A stretch of 64,000 bases of DNA from Planctomycetaceae bacterium (lineage in GTDB: Bacteria > Planctomycetota > Planctomycetia > Planctomycetales > Planctomycetaceae), in contig JAJDEI010000079.1 of the NCBI GenBank assembly GCA_029259845.1, positions 31,713 to 95,712 of the forward strand, written 5' to 3'. Position numbers and translations under genes: made by a program. Shown piece by piece: positions 43,664 to 52,837 of this stretch. The notes below the pieces were generated by a model. The model was not told where the DNA came from. It worked only from the letters and a program-made list of their open reading frames with translations, and made no database searches. How positions within the stretch are numbered: position 1 is the stretch's first letter; each line of letters begins with the position of its first letter.

Positions 43664-44458
43664 TTATTGGCGCAATCGCCGACGCAACGCCGCTTTGACA
43701 AGCCCCGGTAACTGAGCGAGTGCCGGTCGCAGGTTTGTCATCGGTCTCAGAATCTTGGGATGCACGAGTGTGAGTTCACAGTCCTTGGACCGCTCATACA
43801 AGTTTTGCAGGACCGGCCGCGATTCCAACTGGTCCGACTGAACAAACAGGTACAGATTCTGTTGATAGTACCAACCGACCCGTGCGTCCTGCCAAATTCG
43901 CGGTCGGATGACGTCGAGCCTGAAATAACCTCGCTGCCGAAAATGGTCAGCCCAGTAACGGGGCCATTGTTCATTGATATGGTTGGTGCCGATCTGTCCG
44001 GGAATCGCCGCTGAGAACAACACGATCGGTGAAGCCTGTGTCAGTCGCTCGACGAACCCGGCTGCCGCCCGTTCCGGCAAATGCTCGGCCACCTCGAGGC
44101 TCATGCACAAGTCGAACGAATCCGTGCGATTCCAGGCTTGATCCAACGCTTCGGTGCAAAAATCGGTCGGGGGAATCGCCAGCGAGTCGGTGTCGACCCA
44201 TGGCCCATCGATCCCGAGGATACGGTCGACCCCCGCTTGACGAAAACGGGCCAGCCACTCCGCCCGGCCGCATCCGACATCCAGAACGCTCGTCGGGGAG
44301 ATCAACTCCATCACCGTCGGAACGATCACGTCTGCTGATGAGCGCGCGGAGGCACCCATCCGATCATAGAAAGATCTGTCGTATGGCGAGGTTGTTTCTA
44401 TGGTAGCGGCCATGACATCACATGCGCGAGGCGAACCGGAAGAGAAACATTCGATCAT
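43664..44458 (-). CDS. Class I SAM methyltransferase
   Basis: A 264-residue protein with ISPTSVLDVGCGRAEWLARFRQAG (motif I), ILGIDGPWVDTD, DSFDLCMSLEVAEHLPERAAAG (a typical acid-phase motif for type 11/23 enzymes) and SPIVLFSAAIPGQIGTNHINEQWPRYW. The HINEQWP pattern occurs in methyltransferases of glycan clusters. Start at 44458 or 44413 (MAATIETT); ribosome sites are weak in both cases. It begins about 12 bases after the Wzt stop. Confidence 0.82.
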   Translation of the reverse strand: MIECFSSGSPRACDVMAATIETTSPYDRSFYDRMGASARSSADVIVPTVMELISPTSVLDVGCGRAEWLARFRQAGVDRILGIDGPWVDTDSLAIPPTDFCTEALDQAWNRTDSFDLCMSLEVAEHLPERAAAGFVERLTQASPIVLFSAAIPGQIGTNHINEQWPRYWADHFRQRGYFRLDVIRPRIWQDARVGWYYQQNLYLFVQSDQLESRPVLQNLYERSKDCELTLVHPKILRPMTNLRPALAQLPGLVKAALRRRLRQ

Positions 44459-44470
44459 TGTTGATCCGCA

Positions 44471-45754
44471 TCATGGCCCGACACATTCGGTGACATCAAG
44501 TTCCCAGGTGGCCGGCCAATAGACCGGGCCGCAGTTGGCCGGCGGTAATTTGCCGGTTCCGGTGACGTTGGCGGCTACGATCTGGATCGTGACTGCGTGG
44601 GTCACGCAGTCGAGTGACCGTTGGGAATCACCGAACCAAAGATCGAGCGAGTACCGCCCCGGCATGAGCGGAAGAGAAGCGAACGCGCAGGTGATCTGGC
44701 CGTCGCCGGTGACGAGCGGAAAGTTGTAACCGTCGACGATCCGGTTGTCATTGCCGAACAAGGCGACGCCGCGCTGGGTCTTGACCACGACGCCCAGCAC
44801 CGGGTTGATCTCTCGGCCCGATGCGTCAAATTCGACCTGAATGCGAATCGTCTCGCCCTTCTCGAAGGTGGAGGTGAGTCCGCCTTCCGCGTCGGTCACG
44901 CAGACCGATTGCATGAGGGCCGGGCAACCCCGCTGCCGACCGGAATGGTTGAGCAAATTGATCCGCGGGTCATCATCGCCGAACGCCTCACGGCAGTATT
45001 GCTCCAGCACGGGCCCTGTCGGCGCATCGGCGATGATCGTCCCCTGCGACAACAACAGGCAACGCTGACACAGCGCCTCCACGGCGGCCATGTTGTGGCT
45101 GACGAATAGCACCGTGCGGCCGCTGTGGGCGACTTCGTTCATCTTGCCGAGGCATTTGTTTTGGAATTCCTGGTCGCCGACGGCGAGGACTTCGTCGATG
45201 ATCAGGATTTCCGGTTCCAAATGGGCGGCGACGGCGAAGGCGAGGCGGACCTTCATGCCGGACGAATAGCGTTTGATCGGCGTGTCGAGGAATTTGTCCA
45301 CGCCGGCAAACTCCACGATCTCGTCGAACTTGCGGCGGATCTCCTCCCGCGACATGCCCAGGATGGCACCGTTGAGATACACGTTTTCGCGACCGGTCAG
45401 TTCGGGGTGGAAGCCGGTGCCGACCTCCAGCAGGCTGGCGACGCGGCCGTACACCACGGCGCGGCCTGTCGTCGGCTCGGTGATGCGGGAGAGAATCTTC
45501 AGCAGCGTGCTCTTGCCCGCGCCGTTGTGCCCGATGACGCCCAGCACTTCGCCTTCCGGGACGTCGAAGGAAATGTCACGCAGGGCCCAGAAGGTATCGT
45601 CGGCGTGGGATCGGCCGGAGAGATGCCGCAACCGCTTGAACGGGGCTTGTGCCAGTTCGACGACCGCTTCGCGAAACGTCTGCTGGGCCTTCGCGCGCAA
45701 GCCGAGCTGGTACTGCTTGCTGATGCGGTCGACTTGGATGACGGACTGGGTCAT
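44471..45754 (-). CDS. wzt: ABC transporter ATP-binding protein with carbohydrate-binding C-terminus
   Basis: The ATPase of a polysaccharide exporter. With the ATG at 45754 the 427-residue protein has Walker A GHNGAGKST (75-83), the family motif VASLLEVGTGFHPELTGREN, signature YSSGM (163-167), Walker B ILIIDE (183-188) and His220. Residues after about 255 form a separate beta-rich domain (RGCPALMQSVCVTDAEGG, IRIQVEFDAS, PGRYSLDLWFGD) as in Wzt of O9a, where it recognises the capped chain end. Permease gene lies 46 bases upstream. Confidence 0.93.
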   Translation of the reverse strand: MTQSVIQVDRISKQYQLGLRAKAQQTFREAVVELAQAPFKRLRHLSGRSHADDTFWALRDISFDVPEGEVLGVIGHNGAGKSTLLKILSRITEPTTGRAVVYGRVASLLEVGTGFHPELTGRENVYLNGAILGMSREEIRRKFDEIVEFAGVDKFLDTPIKRYSSGMKVRLAFAVAAHLEPEILIIDEVLAVGDQEFQNKCLGKMNEVAHSGRTVLFVSHNMAAVEALCQRCLLLSQGTIIADAPTGPVLEQYCREAFGDDDPRINLLNHSGRQRGCPALMQSVCVTDAEGGLTSTFEKGETIRIQVEFDASGREINPVLGVVVKTQRGVALFGNDNRIVDGYNFPLVTGDGQITCAFASLPLMPGRYSLDLWFGDSQRSLDCVTHAVTIQIVAANVTGTGKLPPANCGPVYWPATWELDVTECVGP

Positions 45755-45800
45755 GCAGCAAAAACGCGAGTGGTTTGGTACAGGTGAACCGGGGAGAGAC

Positions 45801-46793
45801 TCAGACGATATCGGCGAAACGGCGTTCGACCTTGCGGAAGTACACCGCACCGACAACGAGGCACACCACCGCCACGCCGGCGGAGATCGCGAAATGAGCC
45901 GGATTCAGAGGTTCGCCCAACAGGCACCAACGGAACCCCTGGGTGAACCCGGCCATCGGGTTGACAAAGTACAGCAGCAGCCAATGCTCGGAGATGTTGT
46001 TGTCGGCGAAGTAGTTGGTCACCTTCGCCAGGGGATAGCCGACCGGTGTGGCGAACATCCACATTTGGATGAGGAACGGAATGACGTAACGAAAGTCCCG
46101 ATAGGCGACGGTGAGCGCGGCGAGAAACGAGCCGACGCCGATGGCAGTGATGATCACGCCGAACAGGAACCCGGGCAGCAGGACGAACTGTAGCGGAGGC
46201 GCCATGCCGTATCCGGCGAGAACGAGCCCCATCACCCCCAGGGCAACGCAAAAGTCGACCAGTCCGGCTCCCACGGATGCCATCGGGACAATCAAACGGG
46301 GGAAGTAGACCTTGCTGATGAGGTTGGCGCTGGCGACGAGGCTTTGGCCGCTCTGGCTGACGGCTGTTGCGAAAAACTGCCAGGCGATCTGTGCGGCGAA
46401 GACCAGCGGCAGATAGGGCAGCGCGGTATCCGCTTCCATGCCGCCCATCTTGCCGAACAAAATGACGAACACCAGCGACGTCATCAGCGGTTGAATGATG
46501 GCCCACGCCGCGCCCATCACGGTTTGCTTGTAGCGGACTTTGACATCCCGCCAAGTGAGGAAAAAGACCAGTTCGCGGTATCGCCACAGTTCGCCAAGGT
46601 CGATGGCCCGCCAGCCCGGTCGCGGCTCGATGACGGTGCTTGATGCCGGATCGAATCCGAGAGATGTCCCGCTGCCAGAAGTCATGTTTCCGGATGTCAC
46701 GCTGTTTTCAGGGGCACCGGTTCCCGCCGGCGCGTCGTCAAGGTCCGCAGGTGTTGGCTCTGTTTCAGCAGCCGTTGGTGCAGCCTGATTCAT
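45801..46793 (-). CDS. wzm: ABC-2 type polysaccharide export permease
   Basis: A 330-residue membrane protein. The N-terminal 55 residues are Pro/Thr/Ala/Ser-rich and disordered. ABC-2 features follow: LWRYRELVFFLTWRDVKVRYKQTVMGAAW (amphipathic start), then six helices, with KVYFPRLIVPMASVGAGLVDF, VAYRDFRYVIPFLIQMWMFATPVGYP and the C-terminal YFRKVERRFADIV. It pairs with the downstream Wzt to move lipid-linked polysaccharide across the inner membrane. Start overlaps the NusG-like stop by ATGA. Confidence 0.93.
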   Translation of the reverse strand: MNQAAPTAAETEPTPADLDDAPAGTGAPENSVTSGNMTSGSGTSLGFDPASSTVIEPRPGWRAIDLGELWRYRELVFFLTWRDVKVRYKQTVMGAAWAIIQPLMTSLVFVILFGKMGGMEADTALPYLPLVFAAQIAWQFFATAVSQSGQSLVASANLISKVYFPRLIVPMASVGAGLVDFCVALGVMGLVLAGYGMAPPLQFVLLPGFLFGVIITAIGVGSFLAALTVAYRDFRYVIPFLIQMWMFATPVGYPLAKVTNYFADNNISEHWLLLYFVNPMAGFTQGFRWCLLGEPLNPAHFAISAGVAVVCLVVGAVYFRKVERRFADIV

Positions 46794-47356
46794 GAGTCAA
46801 GGTTCTCGAGGTCGCAAGGTGTCAACTCAACAGACGCACCCTGCTGCAGGAAGTCGACGGCGACGAGCAACCGTCGTTGGCCGCGGCGTTCGATCACGGT
46901 CCCCACACGATTGGCGAACAGCCCGGTCTTCACGCGGACTCGGGTGCCGACTTCGATCTGGGATTCCGGCGTGAGGTCGGCACCCAATTCGATGAGATCG
47001 TGGATTTGCCGCAGGTCGTTGACGAGACGGTCTGCGTCGGTGACTTCGAGATCGCGCGAGATACACCCGGTGGTCAGGGCGGCGTAGCGATCCTCTTCGT
47101 CTCCCCGCAGAAACACGTAGTTGGAAAACAGGGGGATGTAGCTTGTCCGCAAACGCCCGCTGGGCGAGCGATGCTGTTGTTCGATCACCGGACAATAGAA
47201 GGCGACGTTCATTCGGGCGAGACGCCGCATGAGCGCCTTTTCGCGGCGAGAGCGTGTGTACAGCGCCCACCAGCGCCCGGTGCCGTTGGCTGCCGGTCCG
47301 TCGTCGGCCAGCAGGTCGTCCGGGTAAATGTCATTTTCCTTCTTGAGAATGGGCAT
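46790..47356 (-). CDS. NusG/RfaH-like transcription antiterminator
   Basis: A 188-residue NusG paralogue. NGN domain: GRWWALYTRSRREKALMRRL, FYCPVIEQQHRSPSGRLR, YIPLFSNYVFLRG; KOW domain: IEVGTRVRVKTGLFANRVG and TVIERRGQRRLLVAVDFLQQG. The intact NGN surface and a KOW motif mark a specialised elongation factor such as RfaH or UpxY, which ride on RNA polymerase to suppress termination in long polysaccharide operons. It is the first gene of the operon. I chose ATG 47356; a GTG at 47389 is possible. Confidence 0.9.
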   Translation of the reverse strand: MPILKKENDIYPDDLLADDGPAANGTGRWWALYTRSRREKALMRRLARMNVAFYCPVIEQQHRSPSGRLRTSYIPLFSNYVFLRGDEEDRYAALTTGCISRDLEVTDADRLVNDLRQIHDLIELGADLTPESQIEVGTRVRVKTGLFANRVGTVIERRGQRRLLVAVDFLQQGASVELTPCDLENLDS

Positions 47357-47856
47357 GCGATTTGAGATGCGGGGCCGCGGGGTGGTCACCAGGAATCAGA
47401 ATTCTTGGGCGACAAACTTCGGGATTATTGGGGGCTCTCGTTTGGCCCAACTCTCGCCGTTGCCTGCGCGCACTCCGTCCTTATGGGTGACGTTCACCCT
47501 TTGAAAAAGAATTGTCTGTCATTCTCTGATCGACCTGGGCCTGCGAGCAGTCAAGGTCGTCAACGCACACTGTGAATAGTCCGGCTGCATTTTCCGGACT
47601 CCCTCCCCATATTCTCACGATCCACGCAACAAGATGCGAGACTGCGGAAATCCGACGAGGGTCATTTGTTCAAATCGCGCGGTTCTCCCAAGAGATTAGC
47701 ACAAGTTGGCCCCGTTCGTTTCACGCCGCGACAAGAACCGGCCCCTCCGGTCGTTCGTTGAAGGACGAGTCTCCCCGGACGACAAAGCCCCGGCGGGGAT
47801 AATCGGTGCGACCGCGATATCTGTTGAATAAACGGTCACCCGATTGGCGGCACAAC
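47357..47856. promoter_or_regulatory. Leader region of the long polysaccharide operon
   Basis: About 500 bases with no credible gene between the WecA-like gene and the NusG-like gene. Two possible RNA hairpins on the operon strand stand out: AGTCCGG-N9-CCGGACT at 47578-47600 and GGGTGA-N3-TCACCC at 47485-47499. In RfaH systems a hairpin in the leader recruits the factor. A promoter cannot be assigned with confidence by eye. Confidence 0.45.
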
Positions 47857-49416
47857 CTAGGAAACGGGCACTTTTGGTCCAGGCGTCGCGACGGTTACGT
47901 TTCGGCGGGGATCCCGTTTCCCTTGTGGTTCCCTTACCTCCTCAGGACTGGTCGCGGGGGGCGCGGCGGCGGCGAGTTCCTGAACCTGCTCTTCAAACGG
48001 TTTGAGGCCCTCGATTAACTCGGCCATCCAGCGGCTGACCGCCTCATCCTTCGCGGCGAGTCCTGCGAGCCGCAGCCGCCCAATCACATGTTCGTCGCAA
48101 ATCAACGGCAGCGTGGCGTGCCACATTTGGTCGTGGTCAGAACCATGCTTCCGTTTCCAAACGGCGTGGTACTCCTCGTGCAACGCCGGCAAGTTGACGT
48201 TGAGTTGGACGAGGCAAAGGTCGAACCGCTCGGCATACGCAGTCAGCGCATCCCAGAGGGAATCCCATTCCCGATCTCCGTGCAGCCGGGAGGTCATCGG
48301 CGCGGCCTGCTGCTGGCCGCCCGAGGGAAGCCGCAGGACAGACACCAGGAATGCCTTGGTGCTGCGAAACATCAGGGCAAACTCGGAATGTCCGAAAAAA
48401 CCGGTCAACACCATCGCGCCGACAACGGCCAGCGCGCTGCCAATGGCCAGGAAATCATTCTGATAGGAGATACTCGCCAAAGCCCCGGCCGCGCAGAAAA
48501 CACACAGCAACCCGACCCAGATGACGATTCGCTTGCCACTGAATCCCTTCTGCAGCAACGTATGATGCAAATGGCTGCGATCGGTCGTGTAAATGCTGCG
48601 TCCGGTCAGCTTGCGGCGGACGATGGCCATGCTGACATCGAGGATGAGTACGGCCCACACGGCTGTGGGGGCGGCCAGCGCGACGGTTGCCGGCCCCTTG
48701 AGAGAACTGCGAATCGCCAGCGCGCCCAGGATCAGGCCGATGAGCATGCTCCCGGAGTCTCCCAGGAACATGCGGGCCGGTGGGAAGTTGAAGATCAGAA
48801 AACCAGCCAGACTTCCGGCCAGGGCCATGCCGATCAGAGCGTCGACTTCGTGTCCGAGGAGAAACGCCATCGTCGCCAGCGTGAGGGCGAAGACAAGCCC
48901 GATGCTCGTCGCCAGCCCGTCCACGCCGTCGATTAAATTCAAGGCATTGATGGCTCCCAGCATCCAGAACATCGTGAACGGCAGCGACAGCAATCCAAGA
49001 TCGATCTGCCACTCGAATATTCTGAATTTCTGGATGTCCAGTCCCGACGACATCAGCAGGGCAATGATGGCGACTTGGCCGATCAGCTTCTGTCGGCCGC
49101 GCAGATTGATGCGGTCATCGATCAGCCCGAGCACACAAATGCACCCGGCCGACAACAGAAGCCCCACATAGTAGGTCCAGTCGTCGCGGAGTTGGCTCCG
49201 CCACGGACTGGGCCAATAAAACAGACCGAGGATCGTCACCACGAACGCCAGATAGATGGCGACACCGCCACCGAGCGGGATGGGGTCGTTGTGGAGCTTG
49301 CGTATGCCGTCGGGAAAATCGACGACTCCCAGCCGCAGAGCTGCCCGCCTGACGAGAAATGTCAGCACGGTACTGGCGACAAAAGCGGAGGCAGTGATGG
49401 CGATCAGTGTGTTCAT
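47857..49416 (-). CDS. WecA/MraY-type phosphoglycosyltransferase with C-terminal soluble extension
   Basis: Starts polysaccharide synthesis by moving a sugar-1-phosphate to undecaprenyl phosphate. A multi-helix core (about residues 1-345) shows LGLIDDRINLRG, NALNLIDGVDGLATSIG, FLGDSGSMLIGLILG and HLHHTLLQKGFSG, the family's metal and nucleotide sites. Residues about 365-519 are an additional soluble region (REWDSLWDALTAYAERFDLCLVQLNVNL... HVIGRLRLAGLA) that is not part of WecA. Sugar is probably GlcNAc or similar. The extension may regulate or bind partners. Alone on its transcript or upstream of the operon leader. Confidence 0.9.
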   Translation of the reverse strand: MNTLIAITASAFVASTVLTFLVRRAALRLGVVDFPDGIRKLHNDPIPLGGGVAIYLAFVVTILGLFYWPSPWRSQLRDDWTYYVGLLLSAGCICVLGLIDDRINLRGRQKLIGQVAIIALLMSSGLDIQKFRIFEWQIDLGLLSLPFTMFWMLGAINALNLIDGVDGLATSIGLVFALTLATMAFLLGHEVDALIGMALAGSLAGFLIFNFPPARMFLGDSGSMLIGLILGALAIRSSLKGPATVALAAPTAVWAVLILDVSMAIVRRKLTGRSIYTTDRSHLHHTLLQKGFSGKRIVIWVGLLCVFCAAGALASISYQNDFLAIGSALAVVGAMVLTGFFGHSEFALMFRSTKAFLVSVLRLPSGGQQQAAPMTSRLHGDREWDSLWDALTAYAERFDLCLVQLNVNLPALHEEYHAVWKRKHGSDHDQMWHATLPLICDEHVIGRLRLAGLAAKDEAVSRWMAELIEGLKPFEEQVQELAAAAPPATSPEEVREPQGKRDPRRNVTVATPGPKVPVS

Positions 49417-49813
49417 CGCGTTCGATGGTTTCTGTTCGCATTCTCAGCGGACCGTGCGCCGAAGGCCGGTCGCAGGCCGACTGGGGCCGATGAGATGGCG
49501 GAACGCCTGGGACTTGGTCGGATCAGTGTCTTCGTTGTTGTCTCTGGGGCTCCACAGAACGCCGGAGTTTCAAGGTTCTTGGAGAACAAGCCCTGAGATA
49601 ATCCGAAGTTCTGCTTCCCTCTCTCAATCAGGTCGACCACGTGTCACAACAGCCCAGCCTGGGGGATCGCAATTCGATTCTTGAATCCGGCGGAATCGCT
49701 TCCCAAGGATGCCTTTGCAAACACGGACGAGGGCAGAAGTGACCAAGCGTTCGTACGGCCCGATTCTGATGAGCATTCAACGGGGGCCAACGGTGTTGCC
49801 GTTTTGGTCCCCG
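49417..49813. other. Intergenic region without a visible gene
   Basis: About 400 bases between the two membrane-protein genes. It must contain the promoter of the WecA-like gene. I found no repeat or gene-like frame with good support. Confidence 0.4.
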
Positions 49814-52423
49814 TCACTCTGCGTCATCCGGGGGTGGGTTGAGAAGCCCCCGCTTCAGTTCCTCCAGTTGGCGTTTGATGTCTGCCCGCTGGGGGGCCAA
49901 TGCGCGGAGCAGCGAGAACTCACCTTCCGCCTCTCGAAGCCGCCCTTCCTGCAACAGCAAGCGAGCCAATCTCAACCTCGTTTCAATCTCCCAAGAGTGG
50001 GCACCTAGTGCAAGCTTGTATTGTTGAATCGCTTGCTCGTTCTGGCCCTGCAATTCGGCAAGTCGGGCTTGGAGCAAATATGCCGATTCGCCAACATTTG
50101 CCCATTCCTCCTTATTTAACAGCAGCGACGCCTGAGTTACCAGTGTGCGTTTGACCACTTCATCCGGAGTTTGCTCCGCCAGGCTGATCAGCAGGCCGGG
50201 CCGGTCGGGGATCACGCTGCCGACGAGTTCCGCGACAGGCCGTTTGCCCGAGACGATGGACCACACCGGCATGAGATGCTTATCAGACACCGTCAAGCAG
50301 CGAAAAAACGCCTGATCGGCCAGCGACATCAGCCCAGCCCTTTCCGCAATCAGCCCCGTTGAAAAGAGCTGGTCCGGCGACGACGGAGCGATGAACATGG
50401 CCCGCGACAGCGAGTCAGCCAGATCGCCCGGCCAATCCCGCTCATCGCCGGCCTCCGAAACAAACCACAAGTCTGCCAGAAACCGGGAGACGTCTCTGGT
50501 GAGCGGGCCGTTTCGCGAGGCTTGCACGAGATGCTCGCGTGCGGGGATGAGATGGTCTCGAACCAACGGCAGTCGCCGCAGACGTTCGAGCTGCCCCCGG
50601 TCGCCCTGTTGCCTCATTGAGAGGGCACGAGCACCCAGGACGGTCAACGAAGTCGCCTGCCAGAGCCGTCTTCCCCGCAGGCGATTCGCCGGATCGGCGG
50701 CCCGGTCGAGCTCGCGCGCGGCTTCCAGGCGATAGCGGCTGATCCACCACAGGCCGATTGCGCGGTGCAATTCCGGATCGTCGGGACGCCATCGGAGCGC
50801 ATCTTCTCCCTGTTCAATCAGTCCGTCAAACAATTCCGGCCGCGTCTCCAGCGGATAGGACGGATCGATCGCGATGATGGCACTGTTCGCCGCAGTCGCT
50901 TGTGTGGACACGAACAGCTCCAAACCGAACGCAACCGATGCCAACGTGAGGACTCCCCAAAGACCGGCGTTGCTCCAACGGCCCTCGAGCCGCGCTAGTC
51001 CGAGCCAGAACGGGGCATGCAGCTGCTGAAAATCGGCCGCAGCACAGGCCGTTCCGCAAACAGACCCGCACAACACCGCGAAGGTCAAAGCGTTCGCCGG
51101 GATCAGCAAACCGAAATCGGTCGTCGCCTGCACCGCTTGTGCCGCCACGGCGAACATCCCCAGCATGCCGACCGCCCGCAGGTCCGCCTGATCCTGCCGG
51201 ATGAGAAACCCCGCCGCCAAACCGGTCAGCACGAATCCGCTCGCATAAAGCAGCAGACCCGCGAAGCCGGTCTCGACCAGCATTTCAAAGAAGTGGTTGT
51301 CCGCGTTGACGTACCACGCGCTCCCCTGATGGACCTGATACGGCAGATTGGCGTAACGGTACGTGCCCAGTCCCGCACCCAGGATGGGAAAATCCATGAC
51401 CGCACCGGACGTGTCCCACCAGTGGAACAAACGTCCCTCCGCCGCAGCCGCCGGGTCGCTCAAACTGGACAGACGCTGCTGGACCGCGTCCCATCCGCCC
51501 ACCCACGCCAGCGTGCCAACGGCGGCTGCCCCCAGCGTCGCCAGCAGCAGCGCTCCGGCGACACGCGACATTCCCCGCTGCCACCAGACCATCAAACCGA
51601 AGCCGACAATCATCGCCAGGATGCCCCCGCGCGACAGCGAGTACAGGACGGCGGCTGCCATCACGATGAGCACTCCCACCAATCCCAGTTCGGAGCCATC
51701 AACAGCCGCGATCGCACGGAGGAGCCGTGCCTTCCCAGGCAATCCGGGAAGCTCGGGCCGGTCGCCCCGCGGCAGGAATGCCATGCGCGGGCCCAACCTG
51801 AGCATGAGCCATCCGATGCCGGCTGCCAGACACAGATTGAGGTACCCGGCTGCGTTGTTCCGATTCACAAACGATGCAAACGGGGTACCGCCCAACCGCA
51901 GCGGAACCGACCAGAACAACTGCCCGTCCCAGGTCACCTTCTGCACGATTCCGAAGAACCCCAGCACCGCCCCGTTGACAGCAAGCACCCTCCACAACCA
52001 GACCTGAGCGCCAACCGTCGAAAACCACTGCGCTCCCAGGAAGAACGCCCCCAGCGCGAAGAACAACAGCGATGCCCGTGCCCCTGTGCTTGCCGGCGCG
52101 ACCGACCCGGCGGTCGGACCATCACCCGCAAAGGCGTCCGCCATCTCTGCAAACACGGCGTGCTTCATCTGCGGAACCGGCGACTCCTCGCGCGGCAGCA
52201 GTTGAACAGCCGCCACCAACAGCAGCCCGACTGCCGCCACCGCAGCGGTCGGCACATGAAACGCCCCCTCCGGCTCTCCCCGCAGCACGTCGGCCAAACG
52301 CCACAACAACAGCGCGGCGACCGTGGCACACAACAGCCACTGGGGATCCGGTGTCACGCTCCCAAACGGCCACGGTGCCGCCAGCAGCGCCCCCAGCAAC
52401 ACGATCCGCCCAATCAACACCAT
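49814..52423 (-). CDS. O-antigen ligase/Wzy-family membrane protein with TPR-like C-terminus
   Basis: An 869-residue protein. Residues about 1-500 are a multi-pass membrane domain with the Wzy_C-type motif LGAGLGTYRYANLPYQVHQ, then SAWYVNADNHFFEMLVETGFAGLLLY, in which His/Glu residues sit in the periplasmic loop. Residues about 510-869 are soluble helical repeats (LRWRPDDPELHRAIGLWWISRYRLEAARELD; ARLAELQGQNEQAIQQYKLALGAH; ARLLLQEGRLREAEGEFSLL). Such Wzy_C plus TPR proteins are common in planctomycetes. It could ligate or polymerise glycan. ATG 52423 chosen; a TTG six codons upstream is possible. Confidence 0.85.
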   Translation of the reverse strand: MVLIGRIVLLGALLAAPWPFGSVTPDPQWLLCATVAALLLWRLADVLRGEPEGAFHVPTAAVAAVGLLLVAAVQLLPREESPVPQMKHAVFAEMADAFAGDGPTAGSVAPASTGARASLLFFALGAFFLGAQWFSTVGAQVWLWRVLAVNGAVLGFFGIVQKVTWDGQLFWSVPLRLGGTPFASFVNRNNAAGYLNLCLAAGIGWLMLRLGPRMAFLPRGDRPELPGLPGKARLLRAIAAVDGSELGLVGVLIVMAAAVLYSLSRGGILAMIVGFGLMVWWQRGMSRVAGALLLATLGAAAVGTLAWVGGWDAVQQRLSSLSDPAAAAEGRLFHWWDTSGAVMDFPILGAGLGTYRYANLPYQVHQGSAWYVNADNHFFEMLVETGFAGLLLYASGFVLTGLAAGFLIRQDQADLRAVGMLGMFAVAAQAVQATTDFGLLIPANALTFAVLCGSVCGTACAAADFQQLHAPFWLGLARLEGRWSNAGLWGVLTLASVAFGLELFVSTQATAANSAIIAIDPSYPLETRPELFDGLIEQGEDALRWRPDDPELHRAIGLWWISRYRLEAARELDRAADPANRLRGRRLWQATSLTVLGARALSMRQQGDRGQLERLRRLPLVRDHLIPAREHLVQASRNGPLTRDVSRFLADLWFVSEAGDERDWPGDLADSLSRAMFIAPSSPDQLFSTGLIAERAGLMSLADQAFFRCLTVSDKHLMPVWSIVSGKRPVAELVGSVIPDRPGLLISLAEQTPDEVVKRTLVTQASLLLNKEEWANVGESAYLLQARLAELQGQNEQAIQQYKLALGAHSWEIETRLRLARLLLQEGRLREAEGEFSLLRALAPQRADIKRQLEELKRGLLNPPPDDAE

Positions 52424-52837
52424 CGCAGTCGAACCGATCAAATTCTACGAGTTATCATAAGAGTTCCCAACGGTTGCATCGTAAGCGATCAGCCGCGATG
52501 GTGCGCAACAGCCCTCGAAAGCAACGGGATGCCGCGTGGGCCAATCGACGACCCGCCGAGAACGGTGCCGCGCGAAACACCGCCGCTCGCCTGAGGTCGC
52601 GGCTGTCGGTTTGGGACGCCGATGGCGATGCGCCGATGTCAGCCCGACCGCGCGTAACCGCTGAGCGATCGTCAGTTTTTCGGGGAAAACGGCCGGTGTC
52701 TCATGAGATCGAGAAACGTTGGGGACATGAGCCGCAAAAATGAGGCGATTCGCGTCCTTGCTGATTCGAGACACCGGGTGCTTGGTCGCGCGGTGGAAAA
52801 AACCACAGCCTCGGAGCGTTTGTGATCGATGCAGCGG
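52424..52837. other. Intergenic region with possible -10 element
   Basis: About 410 bases upstream of the O-antigen-ligase-like gene. A TATGAT sequence on the minus strand at 52454-52459 lies about 30 bases before the start codon and could be a -10 box, but no convincing -35 is seen. No gene is visible. Confidence 0.35.

Noticed and set aside
51017..52594. Plus-strand open frame of over 500 codons rich in Arg, Gln and Pro
   Set aside because: Antisense to the O-antigen-ligase-like gene; composition is that of an antisense frame.
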